A stretch of DNA of 64,000 nt from Erigeron canadensis (lineage: Eukaryota > Streptophyta > Magnoliopsida > Asterales > Asteraceae): the NCBI RefSeq assembly GCF_010389155.1, contig NC_057763.1:6262649-6326648 (forward strand). Direction: 5' to 3'. The notes beneath the pieces are model-generated. The model saw only the letters and a program-made list of their open reading frames with translations. It was not told the DNA's origin and did no database searches. Positions 47,457-57,515 of this stretch are shown piece by piece (the stretch's first letter is position 1; every line of letters begins with the position of its first letter). The translations under genes and the position numbers were made by a program.

Positions 47457-47679
47457 TTAGTGACAGTATGAATATATCGAATCAATTAGACCTAAATTTC
47501 ACCAATAATTGAAGTATATATGTGTATCTATCTATCTATCTATCTAAGTATATATATATATAGATTATAGTGAAGGTATCTACCTCTGCAGAGCTGCCGT
47601 CAGTTTGACGGAGAATGAGTTTAGGAAGGTCATTGATGCCTGTAGTGACTTCAAGAGGTTGGTAGCTGGAAGTTGACAT
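41109..47679 (-). CDS. Glucose-6-phosphate 1-epimerase-like protein, active-site residues changed
   Basis: Eight exons on the minus strand: 47584-47679, 46032-46106, 45145-45201, 44904-45088, 44642-44782, 41967-42069, 41788-41890, 41109-41290. They give 942 nt and 313 residues, the usual family size. Family blocks: VYLYGAHVTSLKNEEGKEIL (33-52), FVDLVLKPTE, LVLTSRIKNTNSDGRPF (153-169), RVEGLETLNYLDNL, VDKVYLSTPTKLAIVDH, VVWNPWDKKAKAMADFG (254-270) and ITLKPGDEW. The family interconverts alpha and beta glucose-6-phosphate in the cytosol. The GGIP-CFPQFG and HGFARN region is replaced; only a His (94) aligns. The YHTYF His is Pro176, and the acidic residue after MLCV is Gly281. Intron 6 is GC-AG and intron 3 is only 56 nt. 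The frame is intact; enzyme activity is doubtful. Confidence 0.8.
42830..43564 (+). mobile_element. 5'-truncated LINE (non-LTR retrotransposon) 3' end
   Basis: Flanked by a 13-bp duplication AACTAATTACAAT (42817-42829 and 43565-43577) and ending in an A run (43557-43564), the hallmark of LINE insertion. The start encodes the RT zinc-binding domain of plant L1 elements (CSFCQEVADSHAHLFFQC, 42853-43038). It continues as VYYIWQERNSRLFR in another segment with a stop at about 43036. It lies in intron 5 of the epimerase-like gene, antisense to it. Confidence 0.9.
43815..43853. repeat. TG-rich microsatellite
   Basis: Interrupted (TG)n with TATG units in intron 5 of the epimerase-like gene. Confidence 0.8.
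45257..45625. repeat. Tandem repeat, 130-bp unit, about 2.8 copies
   Basis: Copies start at 45257, 45388 and 45518 with GTCATTC(G/A)CATTGTATATTA. Each contains GATGTCTAAGCAGAAGCATA. It lies in intron 2 of the epimerase-like gene. Confidence 0.9.
47264..47612 (-). repeat. Tandem duplication spanning exon 1 end and splice donor of the epimerase-like gene
   Basis: 47264-47414 and 47455-47612 share GAATCAATTAGACCTAAATT and, at their right ends, CAGAGCTGCCGTCAGTTTGACGG. The second copy is the functional 3' part of exon 1 with its donor; the first is a ghost copy within intron 1 that also keeps a GT donor (GCGGAG|GTATAT). TA, GA and TATC microsatellites sit between. Confidence 0.85.
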
Positions 47680-48550
47680 CGCTATCTCTAATCTGTATCT
47701 ATCTATCTATATCACTCACCTATTACTACTCTGTAATGTAATCTACCTCCGGAACTCTGGATATGCTTACACAATATTGTGTGTATAACTCACACACTCA
47801 CATTGAATAAGTGTGTTTGTGTGGAGAGAGAGAGTGAAAGATTGAGTGAAATGCGTAGGGCGTGAGTTTTCCCCCAAATATAAAAAGATGGTTTTCTCCC
47901 GCCTATTCGCCCAAGGCATCTCCAATCTAAATGAGGGCACTTTGAGCATTTAAAAAAACGGAGTAATTCGTTTTTAAAATGTAAACGAAGCCTAGCTCTT
48001 CCATTGGTCTTTGGGTTCCACTTTTAGAAATGACAAGTTTGTGGGTTTTTTCCATGAATCATCTGTAATGGCTTATGGTTTATATCTCGTAATCTAAAGT
48101 ACGTGCAGGGCTTCAACATTATTTGATGAGGTATTCTCCGATGTTGGATACCGACTAATTATTAAAAAAAGTTCGCTTTTAAAAATGAGAAAATTTTTAT
48201 TATTTATTCCTAAATCTCTTCCCCACCTCTTGCTTACATGTCATCTTTTCTTACTCCAAGAATTACCTCAAAACTTTTTATTCTATTTTATTTTAACCAA
48301 AAACTAAAATAATAACTATTGTTTAAATAAAATTTAAATATTACCATTAAAATAATTCTATTGTTTAAATAAATATAATAATACGAAATTTTGGGTATAG
48401 GGGTTAATTGGAAAGTTTGGATAATATACAAGGTCAAAACATAAAAAAATAAAAAAATAAAAAAATTCTTCTTTCTTGACTTCCCTACACACAATATATA
48501 AACGATATATCGGCCGAGATAACCGAGATTTACAACCATATATGTATATA
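47680..48550 (-). promoter_or_regulatory. Upstream region of the epimerase-like gene
   Basis: No ORF. A GA/CT-rich leader-like stretch (47820-47850) and a TATC repeat (47697-47711) precede the start codon. From 48290 on it is AT-rich. No specific promoter element is claimed. Confidence 0.35.
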
Positions 48551-48560
48551 TATACATATA

Positions 48561-49781
48561 GGAGAGAGATCAAATAAGAAGGTGTCTTAGGGAGAGAAGG
48601 GAGAAAAGGTCTTATGAACCAATCAGAACGTGACATGTGGATTTAAAAAAAAAACGCGGTGACATTTTTGTAAATAAATCAAACTTTTGTCAGTCTGGTT
48701 CTGGATCAACCTGAGTCTTGGTCAGCTTGGGTTATAATCAAATTGGTTTGTCAGCTTGGTTGGGTAAGCTTGGTCGGCTTGGTTGGTTAGTTTGGGTTCT
48801 GGGTCAGCTTGGGTTCGGATCAGCTTGGTTAGTCAGCTTGATTGGGTCAAATTGGTCAGCCTGGGTTATAGGTCAACTTGGTCAGCTTGGAATCTGGGTC
48901 AGGTTGGGATCTACATTTGTGTAGATTATGTGCAGTTTTGTGTCAAGCTGACCCAACCTGACCCAGACCCCAAGCTGACCCAACCCAACCCCAAGCTGAT
49001 CCAAAACCCATTATTTACATTTGTGTAGATTAATCTACATTTGTGTAGATTGTGTCAAACTGACCTAACCCAATCTGACCCAACCTGAACCAGACCCCAA
49101 GCTGACCCAACCCAACCCCAAGCTGACCCAAGCTGACCCAAAACCCATAATCTACATTTGTGTATATTGTGTCAACCTGACCCAACCCAAGCTAACTAAG
49201 CTGACCCAACTTGACCCAGACCCCAAGCTGACCCAAGCTGACCCCAAGATGACCCAACCTGACCCCAAGCTGACCCAACCCCAAGCTAACCCAACCTGAC
49301 CACAAGCTGACCCAATCAGACCCTGACCCCAATTTGACCAAACCGATCATGCTGACCAACCAAGCTAATCAGAACCCAAGCTGACCCAAACCTAACGCAA
49401 GCTGACCCAACCCAGAACCTAAGTTGACCCAAAACCCATAATCTACATTTGTGTAGATTATGTGTAAATTGTGTCAAGCTGACCCAACCTGAACAAACCC
49501 CAATCTGACCCAATCTGACCCAGACCCAAGCTGACCAAATTGATTATGCTGACCAACCAAGCTGACCCAGACCCAAGCTGACCAACCAAGCTGATCAGAA
49601 CCCAAGCTGACCCAGACCTAAGCTGATCGGAACCCAGGCTGATCACTTCAGAAAAGTTTGATTTATTTACCAAAATGCCACCGCGCATTTTTTTCATTTT
49701 GACACATGTCGCGTTCTGATTGGTTCATAGGACCTTCTCTCCCTTCTCTCCTTAAAACACTTTTTTCCAAGATCTCTACCC
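48561..49781. mobile_element. Mutator-like fold-back element filled with GCTTGGGT minisatellite
   Basis: Inverted terminal repeats of about 140 bp share ATGAACCAATCAGAACG(T/C)GA and AAATAAATCAAACTTTT. Flanks are TATACATATA on both sides (48551-48560 and 49782-49791), although the surroundings are TA-rich, so the duplication is suggestive only. Inside, the left arm (48690-48915) repeats GGTCAGCTTGGGT and the right arm (48935-49640) repeats its complement ACCCAAGCTGACC, so the whole is one giant palindrome. A palindromic 20-mer recurs five times. Frames through it (Gly-Gln-Leu-Gly, Ser-Ala-Trp-Val repeats) are by-products. Confidence 0.8.
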
Positions 49782-49843
49782 TATACATATATATATGTGT
49801 GTATATATATATGTATAATACACACACACACATATGGGGGTAG

Positions 49844-50146
49844 GATAAATTGAGTCCAGGTCTTAATTTAAGTCCAAAGGGTCCATGTAACTTACACATA
49901 TGTAAGTTATGCGTAAGTCGTGGTGGCGGTGGTCGTCGTCGCCGGAAGATCATGGTGATGGTCGGAAATCATGGTCGTGGTCAGAGATGATGGTGGTTGT
50001 ATAACTTACACATGTGTAAGTCGTGGTGGTGGTGGTCGCCGTAACCGGAGGATCATGGTGGTGGGAGGAGATGGTTGGGATTTGAGGGGAGGGAAGAAAA
50101 TTAATGGACCCTTTGAACTCAAATTAAGACCTAGACTCAATTTATC
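49844..50146. mobile_element. Fold-back MITE (303 bp)
   Basis: Terminal inverted repeats of 43 bp (49844-49886 and 50104-50146) match at about 40 positions, starting GATAAATTGAGTC. The core is two direct copies (about 49888 and 50001) of TAACTTACACAT(A/G)TGTAAGT followed by a CGTGGTGG-rich segment. No clear target duplication. Confidence 0.8.
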
Positions 50147-51919
50147 TTTTTATAATATGTATGTATGTATATATATATATATTCATAAAGAGTATAGCAG
50201 ATTATTTTATATAAAAAAACGAAAATACGTAGCTTTCTCTCTCCCTGGCCCCACTCTCCTTCGTCCATCTTGTTCTTATTTAGGAATGGATTGCTTTTCG
50301 ACGAGAAGGAAACGGGTGGTAGCACTAATGCCTCAAGGACGAGGCTAAAGACGACCTCGTCGATAACTTACTATGAGCGGCCTTAGAAGGGTTTATGTAA
50401 ACATTTTCCATACTTTATCCAACCTTCTCATATACCATCAAAGAAAAGGTACTATTGTTGTTTTTCTTATATATATGAATTGAGATATGTTACTTGTACT
50501 ATGCTTCGGGAGACATTTATGTATATGATAGCATATAAAATTAAAATAATCTTTCAGACATTTATTGTGTGTGATAATATGGAAAATTTATAACATGTTT
50601 TGAGAATCATTTTATACATCATTTAAATGTCATGAAGATTACAAAAATGCTAGTGATATGTCATCGAATTGTAGCTGTCATACAACATAAAATTGGAAGA
50701 AAACGGTTAAAAAACCCAAAAATTACAATATAATACGTAATATTTAAAGCCCCAAAACAGTATATTCGAGTTTATATATTCTTTAAAAACATGTATACAA
50801 AAAAGGTAAATAACATGAACTACATATATGTAAAACTCAAACTTTATAGATATGTAAGTTTATTGATAGAGGATGGTTATCATTATAAAAGAAATAATCA
50901 AAAAAATAAAATGAATACATAACCAAAAGATAACAGATAAAAAAAAAGGCACAAGTAAAGAAAAGCAAAAATAAATTAAAAAACTAAAAAAACAAATAAA
51001 TAAATGTTGGCACGAAAATCATTTCACGCAACACTTTGTTGCAAGTCGGGCATATTATAAGTATACTTTATCAAGTTATAAGTAATGTTTGATGATAGTT
51101 ATAAAAAAGTAACATAAGTCAATCTCTCAATTTACAAACTCAAATAGCATGTGTCGATTGTTAAGACATGTTAGAAAAAAGGATCTAACTCGATCATTGT
51201 AAAAGAAAATGACCTCATTTGCAGCAGTTTCCGTTATTCCCGTTAAACATTCGAACGGAACTTAACGGTCATTAGCTCCCAAAATCCAAGATTATGTATA
51301 TAGTAATATCTAACTTCATTTTTTAATTTTAGAAAATGTCAAAATATAATAATTAGGAACATGGACGGTATTGCATGTGGGGTAAAAGGGACAATTGCAC
51401 ACCCTTCTCTTTCACCCGACTCCATTTCAGCTGCGAAAAAGTCCTCTTTACGTCTCTCTTTCAATATGTCTGAATAGCTTGAACTGTTGTGAATAGATGG
51501 TCGTGGTGTTCCCAGCGAAGGTACTAAGGCCTGCACATATTGAAGACAAACTTGAACAACACCATTCACTCTTACAAAACACCATTATTCTTTACCTACT
51601 AGGTCGATAAATCCAAATTTTGCTGGAATTAACAAAACATCTCTGTTTGGATTAACAATGGCTATCTGTTAAGTTTATTGACATTTAGATAAATCAAGTT
51701 AAACTTGTGAAAATTAAATAAGTCTTTATATATGTCTAACTTGTTTTAATTAATTGGAGAATAGAGTTAAAGTACTAAAGTCGTAGACAAAGCAATTATA
51801 AATCATTGTTAACTCATCTATTGCTTTTTGACAGTTATTTGGTCTTGGAGGTCCTTTTTCTTAGCATACCCTGCAACAAGTTAGTTATCTAGCTATCTTT
51901 TTCAACATGTTACACAAAC
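50147..51919. other. Spacer, nothing identified
   Basis: AT-rich, no credible gene. A 50-bp direct repeat joins 51546-51596 to 51914-51964 (ACAAACTTGAACAACA(C/T)CAT), the second copy leading into the copia fragment that follows. Confidence 0.45.
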
Positions 51920-51949
51920 TTGAACAACATCATGCACTCTTACAAAACA

Positions 51950-52130
51950 TCATTATTCTCTAAGGATCTCAATATTCATGACTATGATTCTGTTCAAATT
52001 AAATGTGATAGTAAGGTTGCAATTCAAATTGCAGCTAATCCTGTCTTCCGTGAGAAAACCAAACCTTTTGAACTTGACTTGTTTTTTATTGGGGAAAAAG
52101 TTAATCTTGAAATCATTGAAATCCTTAAGG
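51950..52130 (+). pseudogene. Copia RNase H fragment
   Basis: The translation VQIKCDSKVAIQIAANPVFR followed by EKTKPFELDLFFIGEKV matches the C-terminal part of copia RNase H (the usual D-x-K/S-A-I-x-I-A-x-N-P-V-x-H-x-R-T-K-H-I pattern, with the His changed). No RT or LTR is attached. It is a small remnant. Confidence 0.7.
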
Positions 52131-52869
52131 GGGAGGGAATAGTCCATAGTTTGGTTAACTTATCCAATCCTTCATCCAATCAATACCTTCTAACTCACCA
52201 CTACCCAATTCAACCCAATTCTTATCCAAATCACTATAAATACATATCCAATTCATTAAACTTGTCCAAATTCATTTTCTTTTTCTTTTTTTTATTACAC
52301 AAATAATTTAACTGAACATTTTATTAAAAACTTAATAAAACATTACATAACACTTAATAAAAAACAATACACAATAAAAAAAAGTACATTAAAATAAAAA
52401 CACTAGACTTAAATATAAAAAAAACTAGTCGTCGAGATGTCCCAAGTCTTGATCCCACACCTGGTCAGTAAGCGTCATCGTATTTTGGTTCATCAACAAA
52501 CTAATCACTTAGTAAAATTTGATGACCAATTTCGCGTTACCGATTTATGGTTCGGCGGTTTTGAACCTCGTTGGAGGATGCCGTGTCTTGCATCCATTGA
52601 ATAGCGCTATGCAATCCATTTAAGGCGAGTGAAATTAAATGAACAGTACGACATAAAATCAGATGATGCGATCTAACTTGAATGTTCTGAAACTATAATT
52701 AGATGATGCGATCTAATTGATTATTGATCGAATGGGGTTTTTTGGGGGGTTGGTAATCGATTATTGATCGAATGGGGTTTTTTTGGTTTTTTTTTGAGTT
52801 ACCAGTACTTAGGGTTTTTTTGTGGGAACAAAATAATAAGTCGACACCAAGGGATACACTCAAGGAAAG
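52131..52869. other. Spacer, nothing firmly identified
   Basis: AT-rich with one non-repetitive part (52430-52640). A perfect 10-bp inverted repeat GGGATACACT...AGTGTATCCC is at about 52851-52878. Confidence 0.4.
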
Positions 52870-52879
52870 TGTATCCCGT

Positions 52880-53036
52880 GTTACATTACACTTTTTTATG
52901 ACACTAATAATTGCGTGTCATAAACCCTTCAAATTTTATAAATTATGACAGTATTTTTATGACACACATTTTTGCCTGTCATTAAAATGCGTGTGTCATA
53001 ATTTAAGTGTCATTAAAGGCTATTTTTCTAGTAGTG
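52880..53036. mobile_element. CACTA transposon terminus (fragment)
   Basis: Ends at 53036 in the complement of CACTACTAGAAAAATAG, the standard end of plant CACTA (CMC) elements. It is preceded by clustered subterminal TGTCATAA/TGACAC motifs. The opposite end was not found, so it is a truncated copy. Confidence 0.75.
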
Positions 53037-53253
53037 CTCATGTTTGAAAATTTATATTTTTTTCCATTTTAATAAGAATTATATGGGAAATATGGTTATA
53101 AAATAAAATGAGAAATGAAAAGTTAAACAACTTTATCCACAAGCTTTAACCTCATGATTCAAAAATCAAAAACAAAACCAAACAAACAATGCTCTCAATA
53201 TCCTTAGAGCAACAATATTGCTACGTAGTTCAAACCAACACTATACACCTGAT

Positions 53254-53918
53254 TGTTAGTATATGATCACGTAAAATGAATGTATGCTCGGAATAGATTT
53301 AAGCCTACGGGGTCACACAAAAAGACACGGTAACTCTATATTATTAATTAATATATTAAAGTAATATATTAATTAGTTTGATCATGAAATAACTAATTTA
53401 AATAAGTTAAGGGGTTAATTGTATTTAAATTAATTAGAAGAAGGATTAAATGTGAAAATAGGGAAATGGGGGGCCGGTTCTATCAAAGGCTTTTTAAGCC
53501 TTGATTTGACTTATTTTCCAAGATAATTAAATCCTAATTATTCCGTATATATAGAGAGCTTAATTCAAGAGTTTTTCATTCAATTCACACATAAGTTTCT
53601 CTCCTCTTTCGCCCTCCTTTTCTTGGTTCGGCCGAAACACACAAAAACAAAGGGTTTTGGGTTTTGTTTGGTTAGACTAATAGGGATTGTAACAAAGGGT
53701 TGTTCGGTTCGTGATCGGGGTACTAGCATACGATATAAGAGGTGTCTAGTGTGCGATCGTAGAGGGATTTACTTCAAATTCTTTTAAAGTTCTTCACTTT
53801 ATCATCTACGTTAAAGGTATTCCTTAATCCTATTTCAAGGTTAATTATTTGATTACATGGTTTTATTTGCTTCCGTTGCGTACTCGTGAATAATGATATT
53901 TAGTTATATATTCCAACA
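53254..53918 (+). repeat. 5' LTR of copia element 2
   Basis: 665 bp, TGTTAGTATATGATCACG to TTCCAACA. A TATATATAGAG box lies at about 53546-53556. It lacks about 23 bp present in the other LTR (near 60644-60672). Confidence 0.9.
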
Positions 53919-53919
53919 G

Positions 53920-53932
53920 TGGTATCACGAGC
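53920..53932 (+). promoter_or_regulatory. Primer binding site of copia element 2
   Basis: TGGTATCACGAGC, one base after the LTR; like the initiator tRNA-Met site with one inserted base. Confidence 0.85.
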
Positions 53933-55557
53933 CACCCAAATAATTTTTAATTACCTAAAAATCAAAACTTGAAGGGGGGGGGGGTGTTAGGGTTTATATT
54001 TTTCGAATTTATATGTAATTATTTTGATTATTTTATTAATTAATTGGTTTAATTGTAATAAAATAATGAAAAAAAATATTTTTTTTAAAAACCCTAATTC
54101 GAAAATCTGGAATTAAATAAAAAAAATTGTTTTTTTGGAAACCCTAATTGCAAGTTTTGATTTATTGCATGATTAATGTGTTAATTGCATGCGTTTATGG
54201 ATTACCTTTATTTTAATTGTTAAATAGAAGTAAGAATTATGAGTTTTTACATGCAATTAATTCATGATTATTACTTAGTTATAATGATAAAATTACTTGA
54301 TCACTAGGTCTATTTAGGTGGATAATTAAAATAATTAATTGTTTGACAATGTGATGATTATTTGTTAATATTGCTGCTTGACACCAGTCCACTAAAACGA
54401 CCATATCTTTTAATCCGTGAGGAGTTAGAAGTCTTCTTTTGAACTGTAGATACTAGACTCATAGGGCTACAACTTTGTAGTCCTGTGCTAATCCCAGTTC
54501 GGCCATCCTCTAGGCCTAAGTGGGTCGTGAACCTGCTGGAATTTTCCAATCAGCACCTTATGTGTTTATGTGATAAATTTGTTATTAAATTTTGGCTTAC
54601 GCAATCAAGTTTACTTGATATATGTGGTCCTTTTCCATGAGAAAGGGGAGCCAATCTTAAACCATAGTGGCCTAACCAAGGATGGATACCTAATTGTTAC
54701 GTGTTTATATTTAGTAAGTTTAGTTTTGCCCTTTAAGAAAATTGTGTGCAAAATTGTTTTTCGAAAATTAAACTTGACTAAATTATATTGAAATAATGAT
54801 TTTGTTTATAAAGTTGGTGCCCTAAAATCAAAAGATACACCGGCTCACCCATTTGAACAAACTCTAAGAGAGGTATAAGTCGGAGTGAATTAGTCTTCTA
54901 AAAGGGTGGGTTTTTAATTGTGTCCATCTCAAACCTTTGCCCTTGCGCTTCTTTATGAGTTCAAATGGAGCTACCGAGCTCTTTTGTATTTACAGGCAAT
55001 AAAAATGAGTTTTATAAACATATTATGTTTAGAAGATATGCATGAATCTTCAAACATAACTTTTTGATCACACATCAAATTGATTGACCCAATAAACTTA
55101 AGTCATTGCCATCCAACTCGTAAAGGACACTTGTGGCTATTGTTTTACTCACTGGTACACAGTGGTGAAATGGCAGTTGCATGACGAATCCCACTCACTG
55201 GTACACAATGGTGGACAAATTTGCGCGTTCTTGGTTGGACGACTTAAAGCGAGTTAAGCGGTGAGACCTTAACCCGTGGCAAAAGATGGGACAAAACATG
55301 ACTACAAATCACTTGATGAATCAAGTGTCATTTGTAGGTCCCATTCGTACAAGGAATTGCACATGTAATGCAATTACTGCTTGTCACTTACCTTTTGAGT
55401 GCAATCATTTCTAGCAAATCAACTGATGAAATGAGTGTATGTCAATTGGATCCTAGCCATAATGAAATTAATTATTTATTTTATAAACATTGGGTAATTG
55501 ATTTCTTAAGGAATTATTATGGAAAATACTGATTTTTGAACTTAATCTGTTTTGTAG
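53933..55557 (+). other. Untranslated leader of copia element 2
   Basis: 1.6 kb without ORF. Contains a G run at 53975-53985 and a repeated CTCACTGGTACACA(G/A)TGGTG motif at about 55150 and 55195. Confidence 0.7.
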
Positions 55558-56415
55558 ATGGCAATGAATCCTTCCACAAACAACAATGCTTTTCGGCAAA
55601 TGTTTGAAAGAGAAAAGCTTAATGGATCAAATTTCAATGACTGGTATCGTCAACTGAGAATTGTTCTGAGAGTTGAAGAACGCATGGATGTCATTGAAAG
55701 GCAATGGCCAGCCGAACTGACTGCTGAATCAACAGCAGTTGAATGAACTGAATATAGAGTTCAATACACTAGATACAATGACGTTTGTTGTTTGATGCTT
55801 GCGAGCATGTCTCCCGAGCTTCAGAAACAATTCGAGCATTACACTATATATGATATGATCAGAGAACTTAGATCCTTGTATGAAAAACAAGCTGGAGTGG
55901 AACTATTCGACTTATTCGTGGAACTCCATGACATGAAACTTGAATCTGGTAAATCGGTTAGCAGTCATGTGCTCAAGATGAAGAGCATTTTTGACAAATT
56001 GGATTCAATGGAGCACGCTTATCATAAGGAGGTAAAAGTTGGCATGATTCTCAAATCTCTTAATAAGGAATATGAGGGCTTTGTGCAAAACTATACCATG
56101 CACTCTATGAAAAAGAGTGTCACTGAACTTCATGCTATACTCATTGAATATGAGAAGACGATTCCAAAGAAGGCTAATGACCCAAATGTTCTTATGATAA
56201 AAGGGGGTCGGATCCAGAAAGCTAAGAAATCACACCAAGCTAAAGGCAGGTTTGATGGTAAAGGCAAGGGTAAGCAAGCTGCTAATGCCCCCAAACCAAA
56301 GAACCCCCCCCCCCCCCGGCTAAGAAAGAGCACCCGGCTAAAGACCAGACCTGTCATCATTGTAATGAAGTTGGACACTGGAAGAGGAACTGTCCCAAGT
56401 ATCTTGCCCAATTGA
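55558..56415 (+). pseudogene. Copia Gag, stop codon and poly-C frameshift
   Basis: Starts at ATG 55558 (MAMNPSTNNNAFRQMFEREK). The frame is cut by a TGA at 55744-55746, then continues in the same frame as the gag capsid region (LMLASMSPELQKQFEHY, RIQKAKKSHQ). At a run of 14 C (56304-56317) the frame slips. The zinc knuckle CHHCNEVGHWKRNC, at 56352-56393, is read in another frame from the rest. Confidence 0.9.
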
Positions 56416-57515
56416 ATGTGAAAAAGAAGCAAGCTAGCGGTGCTAGTATTTCAGGTATCTTCACTATTGAATTATTTTTATTTACTAAGCGTAAATCTTG
56501 GGTTTATGACACTGATGTGGAACTCATATCTGTAATGAATTACAGGCACTTAGGAAAAGGAGGAAGCTGAAGCCCGGAGCTTTGCAGCTATTCGTGGGCA
56601 ATGGTCTACCAGCACCTGTTGAAGCTATTGGAGAATATCATTTAGTTCTTCCTTCCGGTTTAATTATTGTTTTAGACAATTGTCATTATGCACCATCTAT
56701 TACTAGAGGTGTAATTTCAGTTTCATTGTTGAAAAACAATGGATTCATTAATGTTTTTAATGATGATAGTATTTCAGTTTCTAAAAATAATGTTCATTAT
56801 TTTGATGCTATTGATAATAATGGTATTTATGAAATTGATATGCGTGGTTGTGATTCACTAAATGATAATTCAATGTATAATGTTAGCAAAAGAGCCAAGA
56901 CTAACTTGGACTCTACCTATCTATGGCACTGTCGTCTTGCACACATTGGCAAAAATTGCATTGAAAGACTTCAACGTGAAGAGATCTTACAATTAAATGA
57001 TTAATCTTTTGATAAATGCGAGTCATGTGTTTCCGGCGAAATGACAAGAAAACCTTTTCCGCATAAACCAGAGAGGGCTAAAGATCTTCTTAGACTCATT
57101 CATACCGATGTTTGCGGCCCATTTAGACATTTGTCAAGAAAAGGAGCTAGCTACTTCACAACTTTTACGGATGATTTCAGTCGTTATGGTTATGTCTACT
57201 TGCTTAAACATAATCATGAAGTGTTTGAAACATTCAAATAGTTTAAAAATGAAGTAGAAAATTAACTCGGTAAAACCATCAAGATTCTTCATTCGGATCG
57301 AGGTGGTGAATACTTAAGCCAAGAGTTTAAGGATTATTTAAAAGCGTGTGGTATTGTCAAACAGCTTACTCCTCTATACACTCCTCAACATAATGGAGTG
57401 TCTGAAAGGAGAAATCGAACCTTGCTAGACATGATGAGATCTACGATGAACCTTACGACTCTCCCATTTTTGTTTTTGGGATTATGCTCTAGAGACTGCT
57501 GTACGCATTCTCAAT
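56416..57515 (+). pseudogene. Copia protease and integrase, several breaks
   Basis: The protease site starts WVYDT but a one-base loss at about 56514 destroys the D-T-G triplet. The frame recovers at 56582 (ALQLFVGNG in another register). Integrase zinc-binding part: LWHCRLAH and, after a TAA at 57002-57004, CESC. The core has IHTDVCGPF, then TAG (57239-57241) and TAA (57263-57265), then HSDRGGEY and NGVSERRNRT, so the DDE residues remain. A further frameshift lies near 57475. Confidence 0.85.

Noticed and set aside
48718..49697. Several ORFs with Gly-Gln-Leu-Gly and Ser-Ala-Trp-Val repeats
   Set aside because: They are translations of the GCTTGGGT minisatellite in different frames and strands, not genes.
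51339..51569. 76-codon minus-strand ORF
   Set aside because: No family, no splice context and no codon-use support.
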